A stretch of 64,000 bases of DNA from NCBI GenBank assembly GCA_963082715.1, contig OY720462.1, forward strand, positions 6,644,801 to 6,708,800, in the 5' to 3' direction. Below are positions 22,375-34,020 of the stretch, one piece after another. A model generated the notes under the pieces. It was given only the letters and a program-made list of their open reading frames with translations, was not told the origin of the DNA and searched no databases. Source of the DNA: Harpalus rubripes. Taxonomy: Eukaryota; Arthropoda; Insecta; Coleoptera; Carabidae. Within the stretch, counting starts at the first letter, position 1. Each line of letters opens with the position of its first letter. Position numbers and translations under genes: made by a program.

Positions 22375-23136
22375 ATGTCGAGTATCGATAGCTATGGATG
22401 TGAATACTCGGTAGTGTTGACGAGTATTGGGAAGCTATAGTGTACGAGGACAGTAACGGCGAGTCTGGAAGTTATTGGTATATTGGGATAGCTGTGGAAG
22501 TGAATACTCGGTAGTGTTGACGAGTATGTGAAGCTAGGTATACAATGACAGTAATAGCGAGTTGGAGTAGATACTCGGCAATGGTGTTGAAGAATTGTGG
22601 CATACGGATAGTTGGTGATACTGAGGCTGTGGAAGGAGAAAGTTAGTTACCTAAATATACAGACAGTGAGGTGAAAGGGTGACTTCTGTCCGAGCAGTTG
22701 AATATACAGACGCTGTTGAGTCAGTTGAGTATATAGACGCTGTAGAGGTCGGTAGGCGGACAGTTGAACATGATATAAGTATATAGTGACATAAATATAG
22801 TGATATAAATATCGCTTAAACAGTCTATAAGAGTCTGCAACAGACCGGCAGTCTAAGATTGGAACGCGTAGTGAAATAAATAATTATTAATGTCGTGGAA
22901 ATAAATAGTAGTGTTAATAGGTAAAATAAATAAATAGTGCTAGTGTTATCTAGTTAATTATAGTTAGTAGCGTTAATTAGTTTTTAATCATTGTTTAATA
23001 TTAGTAATCATTTAATACCTTTTTAATTTATGATAATTGTCTACCTACATTAACACTTCATCCAAATAAGTTACAATACAATTAATTATTGAAATTTGTG
23101 TAATATTTTGAAAAAGTCACGTGATCTGAAACAGAA

Positions 23137-23192
23137 TCTCGATATGCAATTTTTAGCACGATCCCTTACTAAGGGTAGCGGGAGCGGGAGGT
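23137..23192 (-). repeat. Subfamily B terminal fragment
   Basis: TCTCGATATGCAATTTTTAGCACGATCCC, in pieces, followed by AAGGGTAGCGGGAG and GGGAGGT is the hairpin terminus of an ACCTCCC repeat in minus orientation. Nothing else of the element is present. Confidence 0.6.
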
Positions 23193-23914
23193 AAAAATAC
23201 AAGTGTCATGGCTATAGCTACTAATAAAACGAAATTTTGAAATTTCTTATTAAAATTGTGAAGTAACTAGAAACATAACAAAATATGTAAAAACAGATTT
23301 CTATACAACTTTTAATTCTGAACAACTTTGCACTCTACAGTTGTCGCCGTAAAATGAACAGGAGCAGGAAATTGCAAAAAATTAAAATCCTATGTTAAAT
23401 CCCTATATTTTTACCCCATCTTTCGCTAGGTAAAAACATCTAATGACTGGACTATAAATCGTAATTTACTTTTTATGAGCAAATATCATTAGATTGTAAT
23501 TTCCGATAATATCTCCTGCAGGTGGATTGTCCCTTCTGGGACCGACAGTCGTTAACACTATCTCCCATCAGTTTCAATTCCGAAAGAACTATCACAGTTA
23601 GCAAATATTTAGACAGAGTTGTTTTCTCTTTTTACTTCATGTCAAGTTCAGCTCAGCTCGACAAATGGCAGAAACAAAATGATTACTAAAAATTCCACCT
23701 ACAGTTATTGTCTAGAAATATGTGATGTATTTATTACAAAAGAGAAATATTGCCGGAGTTTGAACGAGGAAATATTAGACTTGAATTACAAACCAATTTA
23801 AGAGTAATTCCAAAAGAGATCTGCGAAATGATATATAGCATGTCGTTGAAAAAAGTTGAATTAATCATTGTATTTTATGAAATATAAAACTTACGAATAA
23901 ATATTCTTGTATGA
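23193..23914. other. No gene recognised
   Basis: A 60-codon open frame (23619..23801) has no recognised domain. The segment 23355..23400 resembles the terminal part of the long-TIR element at 62243 (CAGGAAATTGCAAAAA), suggesting a remnant. Confidence 0.35.
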
Positions 23915-25110
23915 GGTAACGTCAAAATGTTCTTGGAATTGGACAATATTTTATTGAAAACAGATACAACATACAGACAGTACACCCCTATTGCATTTAC
24001 GCACTTGTTCCATCTTTCGTACAACTGTTCAAAGCACTCCTGAATACCGATTCTTGAAATATGAGAATTTTCTCACAAGGTGACATAAAATTTCATCTCA
24101 CACTCATCTCATTTCATATTTTCTCACTTTTTTAATTCCCGAAACAAAGTGAGATATATTTCACCTATCTAAATGGCCATGTTTTAGCAAGTGAAAAATT
24201 TGACATAAAACTGTGATTTTTGACATTGACAGTACTACATTGCACTCTTCTTTGATTACCTTTACATATTTGCCGTGATATTCTTATTTTTATTTCATTT
24301 GGTATTGATAATGTTGCGTTTCGTAATTACCTTTTCTAGATTTATTGAATTTTGAATCCGTAGTCCTTGTCCGTAGTGTGTGGTCTATGGTAGGCAGCCC
24401 GCGGGTTCCGCCCCTATGCTTACGAGTGACTAACGTATAGCTAAATTTTGTATATTAATTATTTATTATTATTGCCGTTATCGAACAACTACAAATAAAA
24501 TGTGTCTTACTACGTATAAACGTATTGGTATTGTATAAGTACATACATGTAAAATCTTTAAAAGTTGTAATTATAATAGCTAAATGTATGTCATTTCCAA
24601 CACTAAGCTGGATACCCATAAATTAAAAAACGTAAATTATTTAGTTAGTTTATTTTTTGGAATCCCTAATGCTGATCTTTGACGTGGTTGGTTGATTTAA
24701 ATTGTCACCCAAGCGATCCACTAAATTTTTATTCAGCCGAAATATTTCAAAAATTTGGTTCAAGAGTAATTTCTGTACTTTCCACCCATGATATTTGTTA
24801 TTATTTTATTTATAATATTAATTGATAATAATATACTTGAGTATTAAGCAAATTTCTATTTAACATTAGCGAGTGACATTGATTCTCACCATCAAAAAGG
24901 TGGGGAGATAATTTTCATGTAGTGAGATGAAGTGTGAAGTAGTGAGATGACAAAATTATTTCAAGAATTAAAGAAAAAATTTCACTACGTGACATATAAG
25001 TCACGTGACGTTTTTTCTCACTTCTGTCAAATCTCACTGACATCTCATTTTTCAAGAATTGCCCCCCGAAACTATTTCCTGAAACTGCCTTCAGCTACCT
25101 CGTCGAATAT
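23915..25110 (-). pseudogene. mariner 3' remnant (second lineage), split by an insertion
   Basis: On the minus strand, flanking parts read ATTCGACGAGGTAGCTGAAG, then after a 1-kb insertion CAGGAGTGCTTTGAACAGTT and ACGAAAGATGGAACAAGTGC, the C-terminal mariner coding end (F.ECFEQLYERWNKC). The element terminus GACGTTACCTCATAC is at 23913..23927. It matches 50210..50419 and is interrupted there by nothing, so the insertion 24044..25067 is clear. Confidence 0.75.
24044..25067. mobile_element. Element with ATTCTTGAAA.ATGAGA ends
   Basis: Left ACCGATTCTTGAAATATGAG and right CTCATTTTTCAAGAATTGCC are inverted ends. TCTCAC/GTGAGA words recur near both termini. It interrupts the mariner remnant exactly where the 50 kb copy is continuous (GGTTTC/CAGGAGTG). 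No ORF with a recognisable domain, so non-autonomous. Superfamily not determined; exact duplication unclear. Confidence 0.65.
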
Positions 25111-25137
25111 CCCATCACCTCTGCTGAATTAGCAAAA

Positions 25138-25456
25138 CATCGCATATCCAGATTTTAGTGAATAAGCACGTTTTAAGGTCCCTAGAACCCAATTATAATA
25201 TTTTTACGATGATGTCTGTGTGTATGTGTGTGTGGATCCTCCACTCTAACTCAAATACTATCATTCAGAAAATTTTGAAATCTTGTATTTCGAACTTTTT
25301 CTGTATTGGAAAGAGCCCATTAGATTTTGGTGAAAATCGGATAACCGGAAGTGGCACTTTACTAGAAGTTCAAAATAGTTTAATTTTTTTCGAGATTAAT
25401 GTTATTATAAAAATTAAAGATTATTATTTTGTGAATAAATTCATAAAATTATATAT
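25138..25456 (+). repeat. Subfamily B fragment
   Basis: Contains TCGCATATCCAGATTTTAGT, AAGCACGTTTTAAGGTCCC, GATGATGTCTGTGTG, GGATCCTCCACTCTAACTC and GGATAACCGGAAGTGGCACT. The terminal hairpin and the 3' half are missing. Confidence 0.7.
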
Positions 25457-25469
25457 ATGATGGCGTAAG

Positions 25470-25637
25470 CTCGTCCTGGAACATTCTGAATTGCGGAGCA
25501 TAGGGAATAGTTTTGACCTCTCTGATTGGCTGAAATTAGAGACAAGAGACAAGTTTACCCAATGTAATTTCAGCTACTTCAGATTTGCGCTGTTGCCAGT
25601 GCCATCTACTGAATGGCTTAAATGGAAAGAGCATTAA
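25470..25637. repeat. MITE fragment, relative of 48174..48333
   Basis: Shares GATTGGCTGAAATTAGAGAC, CAATGTAATTTC, CAGTGCCATCTACTGAATGG and CTTAAATGGAA with the 160-bp element at 48174..48333, in the opposite orientation. Confidence 0.7.
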
Positions 25638-25689
25638 ATTCTGAAGTGTGAATGGAGTCATTACATAATATGCGGCCAAAGTCTATAAA

Positions 25690-26423
25690 CAGTGGCGTAA
25701 CTAAGAGTTCGAAGGCCCGCCCGCAAAAAGTTTTTGGGGCCCGTTTTAATTGTAGCGTTTATCATGAGGAGCTACATACTACAAGAACTTGTGGAAATTG
25801 TGACTAGGCTCACTTTCATCTGAGTTGACATGTTAAGAGGCAAAATAACCAATATGGGAGGCCTGAAAATCCAAGATTAGGCATCTTTACATCCCACCAA
25901 AGTCACTGTATGTTGTGGCATTAACTATGAAAATGGGATTGGCCCGTTTTTTGGTATCCCAAATGAAAGAACTTGGACAAACTTGGTATTAGCAAGATGG
26001 ATTGGTATCATACAGTTTAAATAGTAGCAATTTTGCGAAAAATATTTTCGTATCGCTATTTAATCCCAAGTTTTGGTAATACACATTGGCCGCCAGGTGT
26101 CCTGATTTGACTGCCCCAGACTTCTTTTTACGGGGTTATTTTAAAGGAAAACATTGGATCAGTGGCAGGAAAATATTTGCTAAGAAATCGAAATTCTACC
26201 GGCCGAAATGTGATAGAAAATAAAGAGCTTGATTTTGCATAGCGGATAAGAGGCCCCTAACCCAATATTATTTTTGGAAATTGACATTTAAAAAATAAAG
26301 GACTAAATAAATTTGTATGTTGCTAAAAAAAGATTAAATTTAAAATTTCGCGGTAGTAAAAAAATTATAAATCATGTAAATTGGGGCTTCTCTAGAACCG
26401 GGGGCCCGTTAGTTACGCCACTG
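25690..26423. mobile_element. hAT element (CAGTGGCGTAACTA ends)
   Basis: CAGTGGCGTAACTA at the left and TAGTTACGCCACTG at the right are 14-bp perfect inverted repeats, with an exact 8-bp duplication TCTATAAA (25682..25689 and 26424..26431). The uninterrupted sequence is visible at 13565..13585. The interior has no hAT transposase but does hold a mariner-like coding relic. Confidence 0.9.
26060..26250 (+). pseudogene. mariner-like transposase relic
   Basis: The frame around 26072 gives FGNTHWPPGCPDLTAPDFF then LRGYFKGK, matching the WPPRSPDLTPLDFFLWGYLK motif of a mariner-like DDE domain, including the third catalytic residue (the D of APDFF). Downstream, a GRNVIE-like stretch fits the IPAEM..R region after a frameshift. 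Only the end of the catalytic domain is left. Confidence 0.7.
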
Positions 26424-26482
26424 TCTATAAATCTAAAGTATAAACCATAAATCTAAATCTAATTTTCATTTGTGAATGTACA

Positions 26483-27287
26483 CAAACAAACATGTAAACA
26501 TGTATATTTGGGGGCCACAACTCCTGAATTGTTCGAAATATCTGCGAATCCCACGGGTATCAGCTAGCAATGTATAAAATTTCCTTCAGAAATTCGTAAT
26601 ATGAGTGGTCTTACCAAAAGTATCATTAACAATATGAAGTTTAAGTTATTCGCAATTTTAAACTTTCGAATAGTACTTTAAACATAGTTGCCAAATTGTT
26701 AAATCTAACCATCAACTTCGTAACAATTTCACAATATTTCAATTAAGCTCAAAGTTTTCCGAGAATTGGCAACATTGCAAGTTTAAAGTTTTCCCAGTGG
26801 AAATCATTCACAATATAACACTAATGGAAAATGACTTTTGCACAAGTGGGAAAACGATACCAAGAAATAAATGTTGCAGACATCAATAAGAACAGGTAGA
26901 CCTTACACGATTCCCATAAGGGTTAGTGTTGTCTGTAGAGGTATTTCTTTCATACATAATATAATTACAGAAGCTCAAAGATTTATAACACCACAGCGGT
27001 GACTCGGGAGCAAATAAAGCTATATTAAATACCCCCCAAGGTTTTTATTACATGGATTTAACATTTTATTATAACTATAGGTTATAACATTTCTGAGAAT
27101 TTAGACCGTAATCGACAAATGGAATTTTAGAAACTGCACTTTGTTTTGCTAACTTTTGTTTTAAAATATTCAAAGATTCTGGACGATTTAGCGATAAGCC
27201 GATATTAAATTTTTGATTGATGAAAACTGGAACCTTGGTTGAAGAAACTTGGTTTCGTCAATCAAAATAGGGGATTACACCATTTTT
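26483..27287. other. No gene recognised
   Basis: Unassigned AT-rich sequence, with no repeat boundaries or ORFs that I could support. Confidence 0.4.
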
Positions 27288-28436
27288 ACCTCCCGTCATA
27301 CCGTCGGTAAGGGAGGTAATGTAATCACGCCAAAAATTCGATGGTGAGTTTTCAGTAAATAAACACGAATTAGGGTCCCCACAACACGTTTTTACTATTT
27401 TTTCGAGGATGTCTGTGTGTGTGTGTGACGATTTTTTCGTCCACGATAACTCTTACAACAAAGTTCCGAAAATTTCTATTTAAGCTTTCAACATTCATAT
27501 AAAGAGTTGATTAGATTTTGGGTAATATTGGACGACTGGAAGTGATACTTTACTCGAAGCCCGTAGCAGTTTTTATTAAAAAATTATATTAAAATATACT
27601 CCAGAACTTCTCAATTCTAGTATTTAAGACTTTCATATCAAGGAAAATAACATATTAGATTTTGGCTAAAATTAATGAACCGGAAGTGATAGTTTACTTA
27701 AAGCGCTGATCAGATTTTCGTGAAAAATATATTATGATATATTCCAAAACTATTCAAATTTGGTATTTAAGACTTTTAAATTAATGAGAACGACATATTG
27801 GATTTTTTCTAAAATTGATAAACCGGAAACAATATTTTACTTGAAGCTCTGAACTGATATTCGTGAAAAATATATTATGATATTTGCCAAAACTTATCAA
27901 ATTTGGTATTTAAGACTTTTATATGAAGGAGAGCAACATATTAGATGTTAGCTAAAATTGAGAAACCGGAAGTGATACTTTATTTGAAGCTCCGAACATG
28001 TTTTCGTGAAATATATATTGATACAATCCAGAACTTTTCAAATTTTGTTTTTAAGATTCTTATATTAATGAGAACGACATATTAGATTGATAAACCGGAA
28101 ATAGTACTTTACAGGATGCCATAACCAGATTTTCTGGAAAAAAATTATTAAAACATGATCCAAAACTTATCAAATTTGGTATTTAAAACTCGTGTATAAT
28201 TTGAAATAACATATTAGATTTTGACTATACTTATATGATAAACCGGAAGTGGAGCTCTTAACAGATTTTCGACGAAAAATATAGTAAAATTTCGTATTAC
28301 AGATTTTTCTATTTATTGGAACAACAAATTAGATTTTGTTTACAAACGATCAATCGGAAGTAATACTTTACTTAAAGCAAAGCTCATTGCTATTTTAAAC
28401 ATGGAATTGACAGGAGGTTATGTGCTGGCCATATCA
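27288..28436 (+). repeat. Hairpin-capped repeat, subfamily C, with tandem array
   Basis: Starts ACCTCCCGTCATACCGTCGG/TAAGGGAGGT (hairpin), then AAACACGAATTAGGGTCCC, GAGGATGTCTG and a short TG tract, and ends GACAGGAGGTTATG, GGCCATATCAG with a T-run. It has the same module order as subfamilies A and B, but the single AACCGGAAGT module of those families is expanded here into a degenerate array (27510..28400). Confidence 0.8.
27510..28400 (+). repeat. 143-bp degenerate tandem repeat, about seven units
   Basis: Each unit has ATTAGATTTTGGCTAAAATT, then AACCGGAAGTGATACTTTAC, TGAAGC, GATTTTCGTGAAAAATATAT, CCAAAACTTTTCAAATTTGG and TATTTAAGACTTTTATAT. The CCGGAA word (or a close variant) starts at about 27537, 27680, 27823, 27966, 28095, 28243 and 28353: three exact 143-bp steps, then shortened and lengthened ones. 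Confidence 0.88.
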
Positions 28437-28444
28437 GTTTTTTT

Positions 28445-28600
28445 AATATAATTTCATCTGAACGTATAAGAAAAACTAAGGCTGTCGAAGTATTTCAATT
28501 ATATCGTTTTATTTCTTTATTAATATTCATTATTGAGCATACTTTCAATATTTTTTTCTATTTTCTCTTAATTCAATGGGCTATTTGCGTGCCATTTTTT
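28445..28600. repeat. Dispersed repeat, uninterrupted relative of 52808..53470
   Basis: ATAATTTCATCTGAACGTAT, AGACTGTCG-like sequence, then TTCAATTATATCGTTTTATT and CTTTATTAATATTCA run continuously here, while about 515 bp separate the same halves at 52856..53369. Confidence 0.7.
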
Positions 28601-31018
28601 ATTTAATATTTTTGAAGAGACGATAAAAACTTGTTACCCATTTTTTTTTTTTTTGGAAAAATTTTCATTAATTCGCCAGAAAAAAATTAATGAAATTTTT
28701 ATTTAAATAACCGCCATGTATGACGTAGACGTTTGACGTTTGAATAATAGTTTGGACGTTAATATTTTCGTTTGTCATTTTAATCTTGTACGAGTATACG
28801 CTAAGTTAAAATCCTTCAAAATCCTGCTTAACAAATCAAAATACGTAATATAAGTAACAGAAACCATGCAAATTGTAAATAATAAAGAAGAGAGACAGTG
28901 AAAGAAAAATGATCTAATGTTAAAATCAAATTGAAATCCCACTCGCTCGCCATCTACAGGTTACATTTTTAAATATGCATCCCTTTCTCCAGTTCAAAAT
29001 AATGACGTCAAAGGAAATCTTCTTTCTTAATTTATTAAAAAAACATATATTTTTTTAAATAAAATTTATATTTTTATATACGTTTTCAACTTTACTTTAG
29101 GTATTTTGTGATAGATATCAGATTTTTAGTACCACGCAAGTAGCCTATTGCTTTGTAGTCCCCTATTGCAAAGGTAAACTCAGATATTTATTCATACATA
29201 CATACATACATAAAATCACGCATTTCCCACTTAGTGGGTTAGCACAAACCCGAGAACGAGATATTTATGTATTAGTTGTAATGTCTGAAATAACTAAAAA
29301 GTTTTAATTTTATTTACATTATATGTGTTTGTGGTTTATATCATCTTTCATAAATATTCAGAAATTAATTTATATTGTCTAAGTTCCGCTTTGCCATGTT
29401 TAATTATAAAAAATCAAAAAAATATTTTTCTCTAAAAATATGATAGTATGTACCTATTGAAGTACTTGTAATATAATTTTGCATTTACCATGTATAATAC
29501 TATTAAATTTCAATTATCAGATTCGAATCCGATTTATCAATAACAAAATGCTTGCAAATTATTGATATATTCATAAAGCTAATTCATATTTTGTCAACAA
29601 GAGATTATCATATTATATTTATACATAGGATTTTTTACATACTGTAACTTGAATTATGTAATATTAAACAGAATTTCATAAATAATTAATTACTAATATG
29701 GCAATAATTCACTTTTAATTAATTTATACAATATTCATAATTCATAATTAGCGTATAATTAATTTCATGCGTGTGTCACTGGAAATAAAGTAGAAATAAA
29801 ATTTTGTATTTCATATTATGTGACAAGTGCTCTGTTATGATATTTTTGTGACAATTTGTTAATAACATTGAATGGATATTAATTTTCAATATTTGTTTTT
29901 CAAAATGGTAAATAATTTTCATAGACTGCATATAAATAAAATAATTTTGAATATCAATATCACAACTGTCAACTAAAAAATATGATTTGGTTCGACAGGC
30001 CACTCGGCAGGGCGTTTAAAACAGGCTATTGTGGATATAAATGGTGGCAAAAATAAACAACACTACATTGTTTTCTTGAAATTTTATTTTGTTTTAACTT
30101 TCTATTTATCTACATTTTATTAAACACATCTTTTCAAAGAAATGTACGTCTTACCATTTGGCATGGCATATCATATTATTTCGATGCAATGGTCAACATT
30201 GATCTCCTGGAGAAATGACCGAACGTAATCATCTGCGATTGTTTTACTACAATGTAATTAATATCTTTACTAATAAATAATAGAATACATAAACAACTTA
30301 ATATTAGTTTAATAAGAAAGACACAATTATTACGCACTTTTCCAATATCTTATTGCTTCTACAGATACAGAACACATTCTACGTATACGTACTACGCGAT
30401 ATAAGGTAGATCATAACATAACGTCTGTGGCATAGTACAGCATAGGGGAATGGGATGAGAAAACGATTGAGCTAATTTGGCTATTCTATTCATTGAAACA
30501 GAAAACATTTTGCCCTATTGGTAAAATCTTAAATAAAAGAGAAAACTGGATAAACTGAAATAGTAATTTTTGTTCATTCAAGCAGGATTTTTTTAAACCT
30601 ATTGGTTAATAAATTGACTCATACAGTACAATATATTTCCTGATTTAATCAATTACATTAACACAAATAAAGAATATCATGCTTGTTTGGCTAAAATATC
30701 AAGAAATAAAGTAAAAACAGATTTCTGCACAAGCACATGGTAATTTATTGGAAATGTTAATAAATTTTACCTAATTTCTGTTAGTAGTATTATCTACTCT
30801 ACTAAAACAATAAACTAAAATATTCTTTAGTAAAAATAATGTTCTGCAAGAGATGAAACCAGCTTAGAAATACAAATTGACATATTTAAAATTACATATT
30901 TCTATTAAAGAAAAATAAGAAACTATTTCAGATTTATTTATTTACAAATTTAGTTAATGCAACTGCAGATGAGACATTTTAAGGCATTTCAACTAATGAA
31001 GTCAAATTATTTTTTTCC
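28601..31018. other. Long AT-rich stretch without recognised gene
   Basis: No domain, exon pattern or TE terminus found in 2.4 kb. Minor items: a T-run with an inverted AATTTTCATTAATT pair near 28660, a (CATA)n tract at 29195..29213, and a resemblance of 28999..29045 to the first bases of the window. Open frames such as 29776..30003 are AT-driven. Confidence 0.4.

Positions 31019-31057
<39 letters not shown>
31019..31057. repeat. (TA)n microsatellite
   Basis: About 19 TA dinucleotides. Confidence 0.95.
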
Positions 31058-31058
<1 letters not shown>

Positions 31059-31647
31059 TAAGTTTAATTTTAATTATAGTTTGTAAGTAACTGATATGAA
31101 ACATATTTGAAAAGTGTATTTTCATACTGCTGACTATAAATATTATTATTAAAAACATGTTTCCAAAAAGTAATTCAGAATTCCACAATTTATTCAAGAA
31201 TCCGTCGTTTCTTTCATCCTACATGAAAGAAATTTCAATATTCCACTCAAGTTTGTAAAAGAGAATATTCACTTGAAATAGCACAGTCGTGGTGAAAATC
31301 AATAACAGCTAAAAGACATATCTAACCTAAATACTCATATGAACTCTCCAGTAATCGTTTCCTGAATAAGAAGACTTACACAGCGCCGAGAATTTATTAA
31401 AAGTCTCATCGTCTCCCATATATGTACCTAAGTCGACACATCATATAAAAATAAAGGTGGAATTGGGTATAGAATCCATGTTTCGTAATAATAAAATAAA
31501 TACCATCACAGCTTCTTATTCAATAATAGAATAGAATAATAGAATATTACCTCAACATATGTACATAACGAGGTACATAACCGAGGCATTAATTTAAAAA
31601 AAAATCTGGTGTGGCCAACACAATACCTCTCGCCATTTACAGCCAGA

Positions 31648-32003
31648 ATCACAAGAAAGATTAAGTTAATCCTTATTTTTGGATTAGCAAATTTTACTCT
31701 AATTTTGACAGTTTATTTCTTAAAATATAGTCTAATCTAATCCAAGTAATTATTTTTTTGTAAACCCCTCAACAGGATTAAATCCCAATTACAGAGTTGT
31801 TTCACATTCACACACATCCATACCATGCCTTAGTTGGATTCGAACCCAGAGCCCCGAAAGCACTCATGACATGAGGCGTTGCTCTAACCATTGTGCCACC
31901 GGAGCTATAATAAAATGAAGATTAAATTTTAAATACCGGGATAGAATAGAATTCACTAATCCAAAAATGAGGATTAGCTTAAACATTTTTGTGAATCGTT
32001 AAT
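31648..32003 (-). repeat. TIR-flanked tRNA-like module
   Basis: Inverted arms (GATTAAGTTAATCCTTATTT near 31660 and GAGGATTAGCTTAAAC near 31970) enclose the tRNA-like sequence. A sister subfamily B copy at 33333..34020 lacks the whole module and runs directly from CCATTTAA into TTTTTATTAAT, giving an empty-site comparison. Confidence 0.75.
31823..31905 (-). tRNA. tRNA-like sequence (pseudogene, SINE-type head)
   Basis: Reverse complement reads GCTCCGGTGGCACAATGGTT then AGAGCAACGCC, and GGGTTCGAATCC. TGGCACAATGGTTAGAGC fits a pol III A box and GGTTCGAATCC a B box. The acceptor stem does not pair well and the anticodon arm is irregular, so a functional tRNA is unlikely. The same sequence at the same place in other copies shows that it travels with the repeat. 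Confidence 0.6.
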
Positions 32004-32615
32004 TTTTATTAATCTAAATACATACCTACATATTTACTTATGCTGGAAACTGTATTGAATTCCTTTTCTATTGATCAATTTACTTTTTTCTTTTTAAAAC
32101 GTTACTAATATGATTTTGAAATGATTAATTCTTTGATAGTGACATTTATCTGTCAGTTACATACATTTGAATAACTGCGTTTTATTTGTTTAAAGCGTAG
32201 GTTCTGGGATTTAAATTATAGATAATTTTATAAATTTATCCATAAAATATATAGAAAAAGTATTAATGCAAATCTATAGAAAATTTAATAATCTTTAATT
32301 TTTATAATAACATTAATCTCGAAAAAATAAGATTTAGAGCTTCTAGTAAAGTGCCATTTCCGGGTATCCGATTTTCACAAAATCTAATGGGCTCTTTCCA
32401 TTACAGAAAAAGTTCGAAATACAAGGTTTCAAAATTTGCTGAATGATAGTATTTGAGTTAGAGTAGAGGATCCACACATACACACAGACATCATCATGAA
32501 AATGTTAAAATTGGATTGTAGGGACCTTAAAACGTGGTCATTTACAAAAATCTGGATATGCGATTTTTAGCACGATCCCTATACCTCCCTTACCAAGGGT
32601 AAGGTAGCGGGAGGT

Positions 32616-33332
32616 AATATTTCTATTTGATGAAGAGGTCTAAACATTTTCTTCAAACTTTTGTTACAAATTTTGGATGTTTGTATTTACCAGACGTTCA
32701 TATATGTCTTGTTTATAACAATGACAATTAGTAACATTTAGCATATACTTAACATACCTAACTTAGTAAGTAGAATATAAAAGAAGCGAAATAAATGTGA
32801 CTAACGTTAATCGATCAAGATATCAAGACAATGACACAAATGCATGGATAGATACATATATAAATCTTAAGTAAATAAATTTAGAAATAATATGTATTTC
32901 ACCGACCTTTATCGATATCAGGCACAGCCATATGTGGATCTCTTACAACACTTATCTGAGAGTTTTTGGAACCAAACTTCTAAGAATTATTGTCAATAAC
33001 TTTTTACGGGTACAAAAAACTATTTCCACACTATTATCACATATTTATAGACAAATAAACATACATTTTCACAAGTTTTGCATAATTTTCCCGGTAAACA
33101 AAATGGAAACTGTTGACTGTTAACTATAACAGCTGTAGCTGTGGTGCAGATCTACGCAAGCGCAGTTGGAATGTTGGAAAAATATCAGAAGTTCTCAAGC
33201 AAAATTAAAACGCGCCGGAATTTCACTGTACGAAGGATGTACATATTTGGAAATTAAAAATCCATCATGTAATAAATAACTGATTTAAATATAAATGTGA
33301 AGTGTATTGCTCGAATTATATTAAAGTAAAAA
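32616..33332. other. No gene recognised
   Basis: A 63-codon frame (32932..33123) has no recognisable domain. No repeat termini. Confidence 0.4.
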
Positions 33333-34020
33333 ACCTGTCGTGGGCAACACAATACCTCCCGCCATTTAATTTTTATTAATTTAAATACATACCTACATAT
33401 TTACTTATGCTGGAAACTGTATTAAATTCCTTTCCATATAACCATTGTTCTACTATTTTCTTTTTAAAACGGGACTATTATTAATTTGAAATAATTAGTT
33501 TTTTTTTTTGACAGTAATATTTATGTCAGTTACACATATTTGAGATCTGAACTGAGTAATTAAGGAGTGGTGTTTGAAGCGTAGGCTCCTGGATTTAAAT
33601 TAGAGATAATTTTATAAATTTATCCATAAAGTATACAGAAAAAGTATTAATATAAACCCGTAGAAAATTTAATAATCTTTAATTTTTATAATAACATAAA
33701 TCTTAAAAAAAAATAACATTTAAAGGTATATTTCGAAGAAAAACTATTTTGAGCATTAAGTAAAGTGCCAATTCTGATTATCTGATTTATACTAAAACGG
33801 GTTCTTTCCATATTAGAATAAGGTAGAAATACAAGGTTTCAAAATTTTCTGAAGAATAGTATTTAAGTTAGAGTGGAGGATCCACACGTATACACATAGG
33901 CATCATCGAGAAAATGTTAAAATAGATTTATGGACCTTAAAACGTGGTCATTTACAAAAATCTCTATATGCGATTTTTAGCACGATGCCTATGCCTCCCT
34001 TACCAAGGGTAGCGGGAGGT
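33333..34020 (-). repeat. Hairpin-capped repeat, subfamily B, without the tRNA-like module
   Basis: From CCTGTCGTGGGCAACACAAT through CCTCCCGCCATTTAATTTTT, GTGGAGGATCCACACG and the hairpin terminus AAGGGTAGCGGGAGGT at 34020. It lacks the module seen in the 31605 copy, with which it otherwise aligns throughout. Confidence 0.82.

Larger units (their letters stand above)
21908..23075 (+). mobile_element. Solo LTR, 1168 bp
   Basis: Starts TGTAAC and ends GTTACA (perfect 6-bp inverted termini) and is flanked by a 4-bp duplication ATAC (21904..21907 and 23076..23079). A relative of the flanking DNA without the insertion lies at 40140..40270, confirming the boundaries. It has a TATA box, GAGTTGAGAGTTAGTTAG start-like region, an AATAAA at 22369, and a 100-bp internal duplication (about 22391 and 22491: GTGAATACTCGGTAGTGTTG). 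No primer-binding site, gag or pol adjoins it. The 4-bp duplication favours a Ty3/gypsy type; BEL/Pao remains possible. Confidence 0.88.
25634..26482. repeat. Partial copy of the AAGGTGCATTCAC MITE, interrupted
   Basis: AAATTCTGAAGTGTGAATGG and TATGCGGCCAAAGTCTATAA match 13525..13575, and AAACCATAAATCTAA.TCTAATTTTCATTTGTGAATG matches its right end. The hAT element 25690..26423 splits it. Confidence 0.75.
31605..32615 (-). repeat. Hairpin-capped repeat, subfamily B, with tRNA-like module
   Basis: Minus-oriented complete copy. From TCTGGTGTGGCCAACACAAT at 31605 through the TIR-flanked tRNA-like module (about 31648..32003), the interior with CATTTCCGG and GAGGATCCACAC, to the hairpin CTCCCTTACCAAGGGTA and GCGGGAGGT at 32615. 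The microsatellite is almost absent here (CACACATACACACAG only). Confidence 0.82.

Noticed and set aside
21908..23075. Part of a full-length retrovirus-like element
   Set aside because: No gag, pol or env sequence or primer-binding site adjoins it and a single duplication flanks one LTR; it is a solo LTR.
27510..28400. CRISPR-like regular repeats
   Set aside because: 143-bp degenerate units with no constant-repeat/variable-spacer structure, in eukaryotic DNA; an ordinary tandem array.
31823..31905. Functional tRNA gene
   Set aside because: A and B boxes are present but acceptor and anticodon stems do not fold properly, and the sequence travels with a mobile repeat.
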